DNA from: Skermanella stibiiresistens SB22
GTDB taxonomy: Bacteria > Pseudomonadota > Alphaproteobacteria > Azospirillales > Azospirillaceae
Length of the DNA: 64,000 nt
Direction: 5' to 3'
Assembly: GCF_000576635.1 (NCBI RefSeq)
Contig: NZ_AVFL01000001.1
Location: forward strand, 62,001 to 126,000
A model generated the notes under the pieces. It did no database searches, had not been told where the DNA came from, and saw only the letters and a program-made list of their open reading frames with translations. Below are positions 26,414-34,872 of this stretch, piece after piece. Positions within the stretch are counted from its first letter, which is position 1, and every line of letters starts with the position of its first letter. A program made the translations under genes and the position numbers.

Positions 26414-27379
26414 TGAAGCCTCCTTGGCCGCGGAACGGGAGCCGATGTGAAGGGCCGCGCTCGCGGGGATTGTTCGTCAGCGACACGAAGGGGGATGACG
26501 CGAAGGAAAGCCTCACGCCGGAAGGGATCATCCCGGATGGGAGCCAGGATCGGGCGATGGACTTGGGCGGCGGGACGGAGTGGTGGAGTACTGGCGGAAA
26601 CTGATCTGGTGGATGGGGTGGGCGGCCACTGGCGCGCCCGCTGATTTTGTTGGGATCGAGCTTGGATGCTAAGGTAGAGAATAAAATTTAAAGGTCAATA
26701 TACACGATTGTATATGGGAATTCCGGAAAAATGTATAAATTCAAATATCACATTGTTGAAATCATCTAGTTCGTCTAATCCCAATGGCGCCGGTGCTTGG
26801 TGGCCGCTATCCAATCAGTGTGGGTGCTGAGCTGGCGATCTCTAGTGGGGGCTCGCATGCCTTCGGGAACACGCAGAATATTGACAGCCTGTGATTAAAA
26901 TCGGATTTTATTCAGATTTTTTGTGTTTTATCATTGGAAGTACAAGAAACGATCAGCCATGATGCCGATACCGCCCGAACAGTCCGGAAAATGCCAAGTA
27001 TCGGTATGACATTGGGACGGTTCATTAACCATGATTTCAAACCCTGACTTTCTGCGGATCGCCTTTCCGCTTATGGTCTGACGCTACAGGCAGACATGCC
27101 GCGAAATGGAAAATATCATGCCCTTAAAAGTGGCCGTTGTTAGTTAGAATGCCAAATATAGCTGACTTAGTTTTCCATATTCTAAAAAACTATTACCTAA
27201 GGCTTAGGATCGTTACTCAGAAAAAACCTAAAATGACTTACATTATTATCGTTTCAGCAAGAATTTCCTGATGAAGATCGCCCGGACAAACTCCGACATG
27301 GGTGGCGCGCGGTCAATTTAGCCGTGGCGGTGCCTGACCCAAGTCCACCGGAGCCGCGCTTGATCAGGAAGTGAATTGC
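26414..27379. other. Low-GC intergenic region with palindrome
   Basis: Nearly 1 kb without a credible gene. About 26650-27260 is much richer in A and T than the rest of the window, with short stop-filled frames on both strands. It contains a perfect dyad at 26698-26715 (ATATACA, CGAT, TGTATAT), which could be an operator. The promoters of the beta-helix gene and the chemoreceptor must lie here. The composition shift suggests foreign or decayed DNA. Confidence 0.5.
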
Positions 27380-29344
27380 ATGTTTCAGATCCGTTCCATC
27401 GCCATGAGGCTCGTGGTTGCCATCGCGGCCACCGCGGCGGTCGCTTCCGGCGTCCTTTGTGTATTCGCCACGATGAAACAGAACGAGGTCACCAGTCTGG
27501 CCCTCGAGCGCGAGATGCGCCTTCAATATGAAAGCGTGATCGCGGCCTTCGAGTACGAGGGGCGCACCGCCTCCGCCGTGGCGGCGGTCGTCGGCGCCCT
27601 TCCCGATGTCCAGGCCGCCTTGGACGACGAGAACCGCGAGGCGCTCGGCGCCACCCTGGGCGCGGCCCAGAAGGCGTCCAAGGCCCTGGGCGTCGGACCC
27701 TGGTCGTTCACCAAGCCGCCCGGAATCACGACGTACCGCGTCCATGATCCGAAGAGCTTCGGCGACGACGTCTCGCAGCGCCGCCGCACGGTGGCCCTGG
27801 TCAACCAGAGCCAGAAGGGCGTCACCGGCATCGAGCCGGGCCGCGACAACCTGGGCGTCTACAGCGTGGGCCCGGTGGTCCGCGACGGCCGCTTCATCGG
27901 TGCGATCGACATCGGCGTCACCTTTGGTCCGGTCTTCGTCGAGCGGATCAAGTCGCGCTTCGGGGTCGATTTCGCGGTCCACCGGATGCAGGGCGACGTT
28001 TTCGCCACGCTGGGCAGCAGCCTGGCCGACAAGACCCTGGCGAGCCCCGCCGAACTGGCCCAGGCGCTGGATGGCACGGTGGTGCTGCGGCGGAGCGAGC
28101 TGGACGGCCACCCCGTCGCCTTGTATCTCGGCCAGTTGAAGAACTTCGCCGGCGAGCCGGTCGCGGTGATCGAACTGGTCCAGGACATCTCCAGCTTCGT
28201 CGCGATCGAGAGCGGCACCGTCTGGTATCTCGGCACCGCCACTGGCGTGGTCCTGCTGGCCGCGATCCTGGTGGCGCTGATGGTCGGCCGCGGCCTGACC
28301 CGTCCGCTGGAGCGGCTGCGCGAGGCGATGCGCCGCCTGTCCACCGGCGACACCTCCGTCCAGATCCCCGGCCGCGACCGGCGCGACGAGCTGGGCACGA
28401 TGGCCGAGGCGGTGGAGGTGTTCAAGACCTCCATGGTCGAGGCGGAAACCCTGCGCGGTCGCCAGGAAGCCGACCGCGCCGCCGTCGAGGTGGATCGGAA
28501 GCGCGGCATGAACCAGCTCGCCGACAATTTCGAGGCGAGCGTCCGGCACGTGATCGACGCCGTCTCGTCCGCCGCCACCGACATGCGGGTCACCGCCCAG
28601 TCGATGTCGGCCACGGCCGAGGAGACCCAGCGCCAAACGCTGGCGGTCGGCTCCGCGTCGGAACAGACCTCGACCAACGTGCAGACGGTCGCCACGGCGG
28701 CCGAGGAGCTGTCGTCCTCCATCTCCGAGATCGCCCGCCAGACCTCCAACGCGTCGTCGGTGGCGGCGCGGGTCAGCGAGGAGGGGCGCCGGACCGACGT
28801 GATCGTGTCGGGCTTGACCAACTCGGCCCAGCGAATCGGCGAGATCGTCCAGATGATCCAGCAGATCGCCAGCCAGACCAACCTGCTGGCGCTGAACGCG
28901 ACGATCGAGGCGGCCCGCGCCGGAGAGGCCGGCAAGGGCTTCGCGGTCGTGGCGTCCGAGGTCAAGCAACTGGCGACCCAGACCTCCAAGGCGACCGAGG
29001 ACATCCAGGCCCAGGTCAGCGAGATCCAGACCGAGACCGGCAGGGCCGCGGCCGCCGTCCGCGACATCTCGGCCCGGATCGAGGAGCTGAGCGGCATCAC
29101 CGCGTCGGTCTCCAGCGCCGTCGAGGAGCAGGGTGCGGCGACCCAGGAGATCGCCCGCAACGTCCAGCAAGCCGCCTTGGGCACCCAGGAGGTCTCCTCC
29201 ACCATCGGTTCGGTCACGGCGGCCGCCAACGAGACCGGCAGCGCCGCCGCCCAGGTCGTGGCGTCGGCCGACGACCTCGCGACCCAGTCGACCCGGCTGC
29301 GCGCCGAGGCCGAGCAGTTCCTGGCGACCATCAGGGCCGCCTGA
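27380..29344 (+). CDS. Methyl-accepting chemotaxis protein with Cache sensor
   Basis: A 654-aa transmembrane chemoreceptor. One membrane helix at about residues 8-30 is followed by a periplasmic sensor of about 235 residues resembling double-Cache type 3 ([32 protein letters not shown]). Then come a second helix (about 278-300), a HAMP domain ([17 protein letters not shown]) and a long MCP signalling hairpin with the conserved tip [32 protein letters not shown]. The ATG at 27380, with AGGAAG upstream, was preferred over a GTG three codons earlier. It stands just before the dehydrogenase genes in the same direction; whether it senses that pathway's substrate is unknown. Confidence 0.93.
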   Translation: MFQIRSIAMRLVVAIAATAAVASGVLCVFATMKQNEVTSLALEREMRLQYESVIAAFEYEGRTASAVAAVVGALPDVQAALDDENREALGATLGAAQKASKALGVGPWSFTKPPGITTYRVHDPKSFGDDVSQRRRTVALVNQSQKGVTGIEPGRDNLGVYSVGPVVRDGRFIGAIDIGVTFGPVFVERIKSRFGVDFAVHRMQGDVFATLGSSLADKTLASPAELAQALDGTVVLRRSELDGHPVALYLGQLKNFAGEPVAVIELVQDISSFVAIESGTVWYLGTATGVVLLAAILVALMVGRGLTRPLERLREAMRRLSTGDTSVQIPGRDRRDELGTMAEAVEVFKTSMVEAETLRGRQEADRAAVEVDRKRGMNQLADNFEASVRHVIDAVSSAATDMRVTAQSMSATAEETQRQTLAVGSASEQTSTNVQTVATAAEELSSSISEIARQTSNASSVAARVSEEGRRTDVIVSGLTNSAQRIGEIVQMIQQIASQTNLLALNATIEAARAGEAGKGFAVVASEVKQLATQTSKATEDIQAQVSEIQTETGRAAAAVRDISARIEELSGITASVSSAVEEQGAATQEIARNVQQAALGTQEVSSTIGSVTAAANETGSAAAQVVASADDLATQSTRLRAEAEQFLATIRAA

Positions 29345-29395
29345 GAACCCGCGTATCGAAGAATCATAAGAGCATAATCGAGGATCACGAGAGAC

Positions 29396-30154
29396 ATGAC
29401 CGAAGCACTGCCCCGGCGCCGATTCCTGATCGGCGCCGCAGCGGGAACCGCCGCCGTGACCACCGTCGGCGCCTTCGCGGCCCCCGACATCGCCCTGGCC
29501 GCCCCGGAAGCCGCGGCTCCCGAGGCCAAGCCGGAAACCACGCCGACGGGCCAAGTCGCGACCGCTCCGGATTACGTGCCGGAGCCGATGCGGATTCTGA
29601 CGGCCACGGAGGCGGCGTTCATCACCGCCGCGGCCGACGCCATCATCCCAGCCGACGACCTGTCGCCGTCGGGCTCGGAATGTGGGGTCGTCACCTATAT
29701 CGACGGGCAGCTGGCGGGGGCCTACGGCGCCGGGGCCAGGATGTACCGCGCCGGTCCGTTCAGCACGCCCCAGCAGGGTGCGGGCGAGCAGTCGCCGCTG
29801 TCGCCGCTGGAGTTCATCCGCGCCGGCATCTCCGCCGCCAACACCTGGGTCAAGGGCAAGTACGGCAAGGAGCTGGACGGCCTGGAGCCGGCCCAAGTGG
29901 CCGAGGCGCTGAAGGCGATGGACGGCGGCAAGGCGGAATTCGCGGCGATCGGCTCCAAGCCGTTCTTCAACGCGCTGCTCCAGCTGGTGATGGAGGGCTA
30001 TTTCTCCGACCCGATGTACGGCGGCAACCGGAACATGGCCTCGTGGCGGATGATCGGCTACCCCGGCCTGCCAGCCACATACGCCGACAAGATCGAGACC
30101 TATCGCGGCAAGCGATACGAGGTCGAGCCGCAGTCGATCGCGGACTTCTCGTAA
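29396..30154 (+). CDS. GMC dehydrogenase small subunit (gluconate 2-DH subunit 3 family)
   Basis: A 252-aa protein with a twin-arginine signal (PRRRFLIGAAAGTAA) and a gluconate 2-dehydrogenase subunit 3 domain (LTATEAAFITAAADAIIPADDLSPSGSECGVVTYIDGQLAG). In the known three-subunit flavin dehydrogenases this subunit carries the Tat signal that exports the flavoprotein by piggyback. The large subunit encoded next has no signal of its own, which fits. The C-terminus GGNRNMASWRMIGYPGLP matches the family. First gene of a three-gene operon. Confidence 0.92.
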   Translation: MTEALPRRRFLIGAAAGTAAVTTVGAFAAPDIALAAPEAAAPEAKPETTPTGQVATAPDYVPEPMRILTATEAAFITAAADAIIPADDLSPSGSECGVVTYIDGQLAGAYGAGARMYRAGPFSTPQQGAGEQSPLSPLEFIRAGISAANTWVKGKYGKELDGLEPAQVAEALKAMDGGKAEFAAIGSKPFFNALLQLVMEGYFSDPMYGGNRNMASWRMIGYPGLPATYADKIETYRGKRYEVEPQSIADFS

Positions 30155-30224
30155 TCAAGGCCAGCGGCCCGCCCCCCTTTTCCCCAGCGGGGGCGGGCGC
30201 CTCAAAGGGTAGAGACAAGCAGAC

Positions 30225-31994
30225 ATGGCAAAGAAACTGAACGAAGTCGACGTCGTCCTGGTCGGCATGGGCTGGACCGGGAGCATCATGGCCCGGGAAC
30301 TGAGCAAGGCCGGCCTGAACGTCGTGGCGCTGGAGCGCGGCCCCAACCGCATTCCCGGCGAGGACTTCACCCTGCCGAACATCCGCGACGAGCTGCGCTT
30401 CTCGGTCCGCCAGGAGCTGATGCAGGACCCGGCGCAGGAGACGGTCACCTTCCGCCACGCGACCGACAAGTCGGCGCTGCCGATGCGCCGGTTCGGCTCG
30501 TTCCTGCCGGGCGACGGCGTCGGCGGCATGGGCACCCACTGGAACGCCCAGACCTACCGCTTCCTGCCGAGCGACCACACCCTGCGCACCGACCTGACCA
30601 AGCGCTATGGCAAGAAGAAGATCCCCGACGACATGCTGATCGCCGACTGGGGCGTCACGTATGACGAGCTGGAGGTGCACTACGACCGCTTCGAGAAGCT
30701 GTGCGGCCTGTCGGGCAAGGCCGGCAACCTGCGCGGCGAGATCCAGAAGGGCGGCAACCCGTTCGAGGGCTGGCGCAGCGCCGAGTATCCGAACAAGCCG
30801 CTGAAGCCGTCGATGGCCGGCGTGATGTTCGAGAAGGCCGCGACCGAGCTGGGCTACAGCCCGTTCCCGGCACCCGCCGGCAACATGAGCGCGTCCTACG
30901 TCAACCCCGAGGGTGTCCGCCTGGGCGCCTGCCAGTATTGCGGCCACTGCGAGCGGTTCGGCTGCGAGGCCAACGCCAAGTCGAGCCCGAACACGACGCT
31001 GCTGCCGGTGCTGGTCAAGGAGCCCAAGGTCGAGATCCGCGACCGCTGCTACGCCAGCCGGCTGGTCTACGACAAGGCCGGCAAGAAGGTCACCGCCGTC
31101 GTCTATGTCGACCTGCGCACCGGCGAGGAATACGAGCAGCCGGCCGGCATGGTCTTCCTGTCGGCCTGGGTGTTCGGCAACACCCAGATGCTGCTGCATT
31201 CCGGCATCGGCCAGCCCTATGACCCCAAGACCGGCAAGGGCGTGGTCGGCCGCAACTACTGTCACCAGATCCAGTCGGCGGTCGGCGTCTTCTTCGAGGA
31301 CAAGGAGCTGAACCCGTTCATGGCGGCGGGCTCGCTCGGCATGGTGATCGACGACTTCAACGGCGAGAACTTCGACCACAAGGACGTCGACTTCCTGGGT
31401 GGCGGCTACATCGCGCTGAACTCGACCAACGGCCGCCCGATCCTGAACCGGCCGGTGCCGCCGGGCACGCCGCGCTGGGGGTCGGAGTGGAAGGAGGCGA
31501 CCGCCAAGTGGTACCGCCGCGCCGCCAGCATGAACTGCCAAGGCTCCAACTACGCCAGCCGGGGCAACTACCTGGACCTGGATCCGACCTACAAGGACAT
31601 CTTGGGCCGCCCGCTGGTCCGGATGACCTACAACTTCACCGACAACGACCGCAAGATGTCGGCTTTCCTGACCGAGAAGGGCGCCGGGATCGCCAAGGCG
31701 ATGGGCGCCACCCACATCTCCGCCAACCCGCGCAAGGGCGATTTCGATGTGGTGCCCTACCAGTCCAGCCACAACACCGGCGGCACGCCGATGGGCACGG
31801 ACCCGAAGACCAGCGTCGTCAACCGCTATCTCCAGCACTGGGACGCCCACAACCTGTTCGTGCTGGGCGCCTCGGTGTTCCCGCAGAACGCCGGCTACAA
31901 CCCGACCGGCGCCGTGGGGGCCCTGACCTATTGGGTCGCCGACGCCGTGGTCAACAAGTACCTGAAGAACCCCAACCACCTGATCAAGGCCTGA
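30225..31994 (+). CDS. GMC-family FAD dehydrogenase large subunit
   Basis: A 589-aa flavoprotein of the gluconate/fructose/sorbitol dehydrogenase branch. The N-terminal Rossmann motif is VGMGWTGSIMARELSKAGLNVVALERG (about residues 13-40). A cysteine-containing stretch CQYCGHCERFGCEAN (about 235-250) is typical of the branch and may bind an iron-sulfur cluster. The C-terminal substrate/FAD region includes SHNTGGTPMG and VFPQNAGYNPTGAVGALTYWVAD. It would oxidise a sugar or polyol in the periplasm and pass electrons to the cytochrome c encoded next. Substrate cannot be read from sequence. Confidence 0.94.
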   Translation: MAKKLNEVDVVLVGMGWTGSIMARELSKAGLNVVALERGPNRIPGEDFTLPNIRDELRFSVRQELMQDPAQETVTFRHATDKSALPMRRFGSFLPGDGVGGMGTHWNAQTYRFLPSDHTLRTDLTKRYGKKKIPDDMLIADWGVTYDELEVHYDRFEKLCGLSGKAGNLRGEIQKGGNPFEGWRSAEYPNKPLKPSMAGVMFEKAATELGYSPFPAPAGNMSASYVNPEGVRLGACQYCGHCERFGCEANAKSSPNTTLLPVLVKEPKVEIRDRCYASRLVYDKAGKKVTAVVYVDLRTGEEYEQPAGMVFLSAWVFGNTQMLLHSGIGQPYDPKTGKGVVGRNYCHQIQSAVGVFFEDKELNPFMAAGSLGMVIDDFNGENFDHKDVDFLGGGYIALNSTNGRPILNRPVPPGTPRWGSEWKEATAKWYRRAASMNCQGSNYASRGNYLDLDPTYKDILGRPLVRMTYNFTDNDRKMSAFLTEKGAGIAKAMGATHISANPRKGDFDVVPYQSSHNTGGTPMGTDPKTSVVNRYLQHWDAHNLFVLGASVFPQNAGYNPTGAVGALTYWVADAVVNKYLKNPNHLIKA

Positions 31995-31999
31995 TCGAC

Positions 32000-32368
32000 A
32001 TGAAGCGCATGATTATCCTCGCGCCGAGCCTGCTCGGCGTGATGATGGCGAGCTTGTCCGCCACCGCGCACGCGGCGGACGGAGCGGAGGTCTACGAGAC
32101 CTGCGCCGCCTGCCATGGCGAGAAGGGCGAGGGAACCGACAGCGGCCCGGCGCTGACCGGCGTCGTTGGCCGCAAGGCGGGCTCCGCCAGCGGGTTCCGC
32201 TATTCCCCGGCGATGAAGCGCAGCGGCATCACCTGGGACGCCGAACAGTTGAAGGCGTTCCTCGCCAACCCGCAGGCCAAGGTCAAGGGCAACCGCATGC
32301 CGTTCGACGGTGTCCACGACGAAGCCGAGCGGGACGCCGTGGTGACGTATCTGGAAGGCCTGAAGTAA
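32000..32368 (+). CDS. Monohaem cytochrome c, dehydrogenase electron acceptor
   Basis: A 122-aa class I cytochrome c. Signal peptide to AHAAD (about residue 24), one haem site CAACH (about 32-36) and a distal Met in GNRMPF (about 97-102). It starts 5 bp after the dehydrogenase stop and so is the third subunit gene. Known gluconate and fructose dehydrogenases of this type normally have a triple-haem, membrane-anchored cytochrome of over 400 residues. Here a small soluble single-haem protein stands in that place, so the electron path to the oxidase must differ. Confidence 0.92.
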   Translation: MKRMIILAPSLLGVMMASLSATAHAADGAEVYETCAACHGEKGEGTDSGPALTGVVGRKAGSASGFRYSPAMKRSGITWDAEQLKAFLANPQAKVKGNRMPFDGVHDEAERDAVVTYLEGLK

Positions 32369-32385
32369 GGGTGTGACGTGACGTG

Positions 32386-32419
32386 GGCGGCCCCGCCGGG
32401 ACGTTCCGGCGGGGCCGCC
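32386..32419. terminator. Bidirectional hairpin terminator
   Basis: A perfect 14-bp GC-rich stem with a 6-nt loop lies 18 bp after the cytochrome stop, followed by a short T run. It sits between convergent genes and can also serve the LysR gene, whose stop is 26 bp away. Confidence 0.8.
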
Positions 32420-32444
32420 TTTCCGCAATCCCAGTTCCATCGGC

Positions 32445-33356
32445 TCAGGCCGAAGCGTAGTCCCACGCGGCGCCCAGCTTCGCCCGGAGCGCCGCGGTGA
32501 TCCAATCGACGAAGGCCCTGGTCCGCGCCGGCAGTGGCCGGGCGTGGGGATGGATGACGCTGACCGGCCGGGGCGGCGGTTCGAACTCGGCCAGGACGAT
32601 GCGCAGGCGGCCTTCCGTCACGTGGTTCGCCACCTGATATGACAGGAACATGCCGAAACCGATCCCGGCGACGCAGGCGTCTATCGCGGGAGCGACCTGG
32701 TTGAATTCCAGGTTGCCGGTCACCGGCACCGCGAAGCCGCGGCCATTCTCCTCGAAACTCCACCACGGGTGCCCGGCGCCGGAGAAATCGATGCAATTGG
32801 CGTCGAGCAGGTGCCGCGGATGGGTCGGAAGCCGGTCCGCCAGATAGTCGGGCGACGCGACCACCATACGGCGGACCTTGCCGACTTGGTGGGCGATCAG
32901 CGTCGAGTCCTCCAGCGGACCGATCCGCACCCCGACATCGACGCGCTCCTCGTGCAGGTTGATCATCCGATCCGCCAGTATCAGGCCGCATCGGACCTTG
33001 TCGTGCCGGCGCACGAAGTCGATGACGGCCGGCGCCACGTGCATCTGGCCGAACAGGACCGGCGCCGTGATGGTCAGCCGGCCAGCCGGTTCGCCGGCCT
33101 CGTTGCGGAGCGCTTGTTCCGCCTCCTCGACCGCCGCCAGCAAGTTCCGGCAGCTTTCCAGATAGCCTTGTCCCTCCGTGGTCAAGGCGATGTGCCGCGT
33201 GGTGCGGTTGAACAGCCTGACACCCAGATCGGCCTCCAAGGCGGCCAGGACACGCACCACCGTGGGCAGCGATGCCCCCATGGCATCGGCGGCGGCGCTC
33301 AAGCTGCCGCGATCGGCGATGCAGACGAAGGTTGTCATGGCTTTAAACTTGTTCAT
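32445..33356 (-). CDS. LysR-family transcriptional regulator
   Basis: A 303-aa regulator with an N-terminal winged helix-turn-helix (MTTFVCIADRGSLSAAADAMGASLPTVVRVLAALEADLGVRLFNRTTRHIALTTEG, residues 8-62 in broken form) and a periplasmic-binding-like effector domain (about 90-295). It resembles the CrgA/DsdC-like LTTR branch that often controls a divergent reductase or transferase gene. The glutathione-transferase gene starts 130 bp away in the opposite direction, across an A+T-rich spacer, so it is the likely target. Confidence 0.9.
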   Translation of the reverse strand: MNKFKAMTTFVCIADRGSLSAAADAMGASLPTVVRVLAALEADLGVRLFNRTTRHIALTTEGQGYLESCRNLLAAVEEAEQALRNEAGEPAGRLTITAPVLFGQMHVAPAVIDFVRRHDKVRCGLILADRMINLHEERVDVGVRIGPLEDSTLIAHQVGKVRRMVVASPDYLADRLPTHPRHLLDANCIDFSGAGHPWWSFEENGRGFAVPVTGNLEFNQVAPAIDACVAGIGFGMFLSYQVANHVTEGRLRIVLAEFEPPPRPVSVIHPHARPLPARTRAFVDWITAALRAKLGAAWDYASA

Positions 33357-33486
33357 CCGAAGGATTACTCTACTTTTCGGAACTATGAAATCCTAAAAAA
33401 CGTATTTTTATGATCGCGTCAATCGGGCAAAACACAACTCGAGACCTCCAAAGGTCGGACGCGTGATCATGAAAGCTTGACCACAA

Positions 33487-34101
33487 ATGATAAAATTTTA
33501 TCGATTTGCCTTATCTGGCCATAGTCACCGGGTTGAACTGTTCCTCTCGCTCCTGGGACTTCCCTTCGAACCAATAGATGTCGATCTATTGGGTGGTGAA
33601 CAACGTGGCGCCGCCTTCCTGGCGCTCAACCGTTTCGGACAGGTTCCCGTCATCCAGGACGGCGACGTCACCCTGGCCGACGCGAACGCCATCCTGGTCT
33701 ATCTGGCCGCCCGCCACGGCGCCGAACATTGGGCGCCGCGAGACCCGGCCAAGGCCGCCCAGGTGCAGCGCTGGCTGTCGGTCGCCGCCGGGCAGGTGGC
33801 GTATGGTCCCTGCGCCGCCCGGCTGGTCACGGTCTTCAAGATGAGCTTCCACGCCGACGAGGTCATCGCCCGCGCGCACGCGCTTTTCGCCGTGATGGAG
33901 GACGAGTTGGCCGAGCGGCCGTTCCTCACCGGGGACGAACCGACCATCGCCGATATCGCCAACCACACCTACATCGCCCACGCGCCCGAAGGGAACGTCT
34001 CGCTCGATCCCTATCCCAACCTGCGCGCGTGGCTGGCGCGGGTCGAGGCCCTGCCGGGCTTCGTGGCGATGCCCCGCACCGCCATCGGTTTGGCGGCCTG
34101 A
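33487..34101 (+). CDS. Glutathione S-transferase family protein
   Basis: A 204-aa two-domain protein. The thioredoxin-like N-domain (KFYRFALSGHSHRVELFLSLLGLPFEPIDVDL) has Ser8-Gly9-His10 in the catalytic-loop area, and the cis-proline GQVPVIQDGD with LADANAILVYLA for the glutathione gamma-glutamyl site. The all-helical C-domain contains FLTGDEPTIADIANHTYIAHAPEGNV. Typical length for bacterial GSTs. It is divergent from the LysR gene, a common arrangement for detoxification genes under LTTR control. Confidence 0.9.
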   Translation: MIKFYRFALSGHSHRVELFLSLLGLPFEPIDVDLLGGEQRGAAFLALNRFGQVPVIQDGDVTLADANAILVYLAARHGAEHWAPRDPAKAAQVQRWLSVAAGQVAYGPCAARLVTVFKMSFHADEVIARAHALFAVMEDELAERPFLTGDEPTIADIANHTYIAHAPEGNVSLDPYPNLRAWLARVEALPGFVAMPRTAIGLAA

Positions 34102-34215
34102 ACCCGATCGCCTTTGAGCCGGCCTTCATCCAAGCTGAGGGAGGGGGGCTCCATCCTCCATGACCTTCCGGATCGAGCCCGCCGATCCATGGGCCGATGA
34201 AAAAGGAGAGCGGGA

Positions 34216-34650
34216 ATGGCAACGCCTGGTTCCATGCATCCCAAGCTGATCGTCCTCACGCTTCTTTCCTTGCTGGCCTTCGCCGGAAATTCCCTGCTGT
34301 GCCGCATCGCGCTCAAGCAGACGGCGATCGATCCGACTTCCTTCGTCGCCATCCGGTTGCTGTCGGGCGCCCGGGTGCTTTGGCTTGTCCTGTGGTCGCG
34401 AAAGCGGACCCGGGAGATGGAGGGCACATGGCTCGGCGCCTGCGCCCTGTTCGCCTACGCGATCACCTTCTCCTTCGCCTATTCCATGATTCCCGCCGGC
34501 ACCGGCGCGCTGCTGCTGTTCGCGTCGATCATCTTCCTGGGAGAAATCGTCACGCCGGTGCTCGTCGTCGCGTCCATCGCGATCATCGCTGGTGGTGATG
34601 AGGAGGAAGCCGGCGCTGGCGCTCGCCCGCCGGTGAGGGTGGGAGGATAG
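34216..34650 (+). pseudogene. EamA/DMT transporter with large internal deletion
   Basis: An intact 144-codon frame, but it looks like two ends of one EamA (10-TM drug/metabolite) transporter fused. Residues 1-100 match the first helices (LTLLSLLAFAGNSLLCRIALKQ, SFVAIRLLSGARVLW, FAYAITFSFAYSMIPAGTGALLLFA). The next segment jumps directly to the pattern of the last helices (IFLGEIVTPVLVVASIAIIAGG). About 140-150 residues usually found in between are missing, with no frameshift. It may still produce a membrane peptide but cannot make the usual two-repeat fold. Confidence 0.7.
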
Positions 34651-34872
34651 GGGCGAGACGAAATGACGCGTGGTTAGGAGCGCGCGCAACAATCAGCACC
34701 CACGATTATCGCAATCGTGTGGTTGTTCGGCGCGTCGAGTTGGCGGATATTGCGCTGGGACGTCCGTTTTCAAGAGCCTTTTTCGAAACGGCCCGATTTT
34801 TCGGAAGGGTGCGGGTTTCGTGAGGGACGGGGGGCGGATGAAATTCGTAGCGCCATGAAAGGCACTCCTTCC

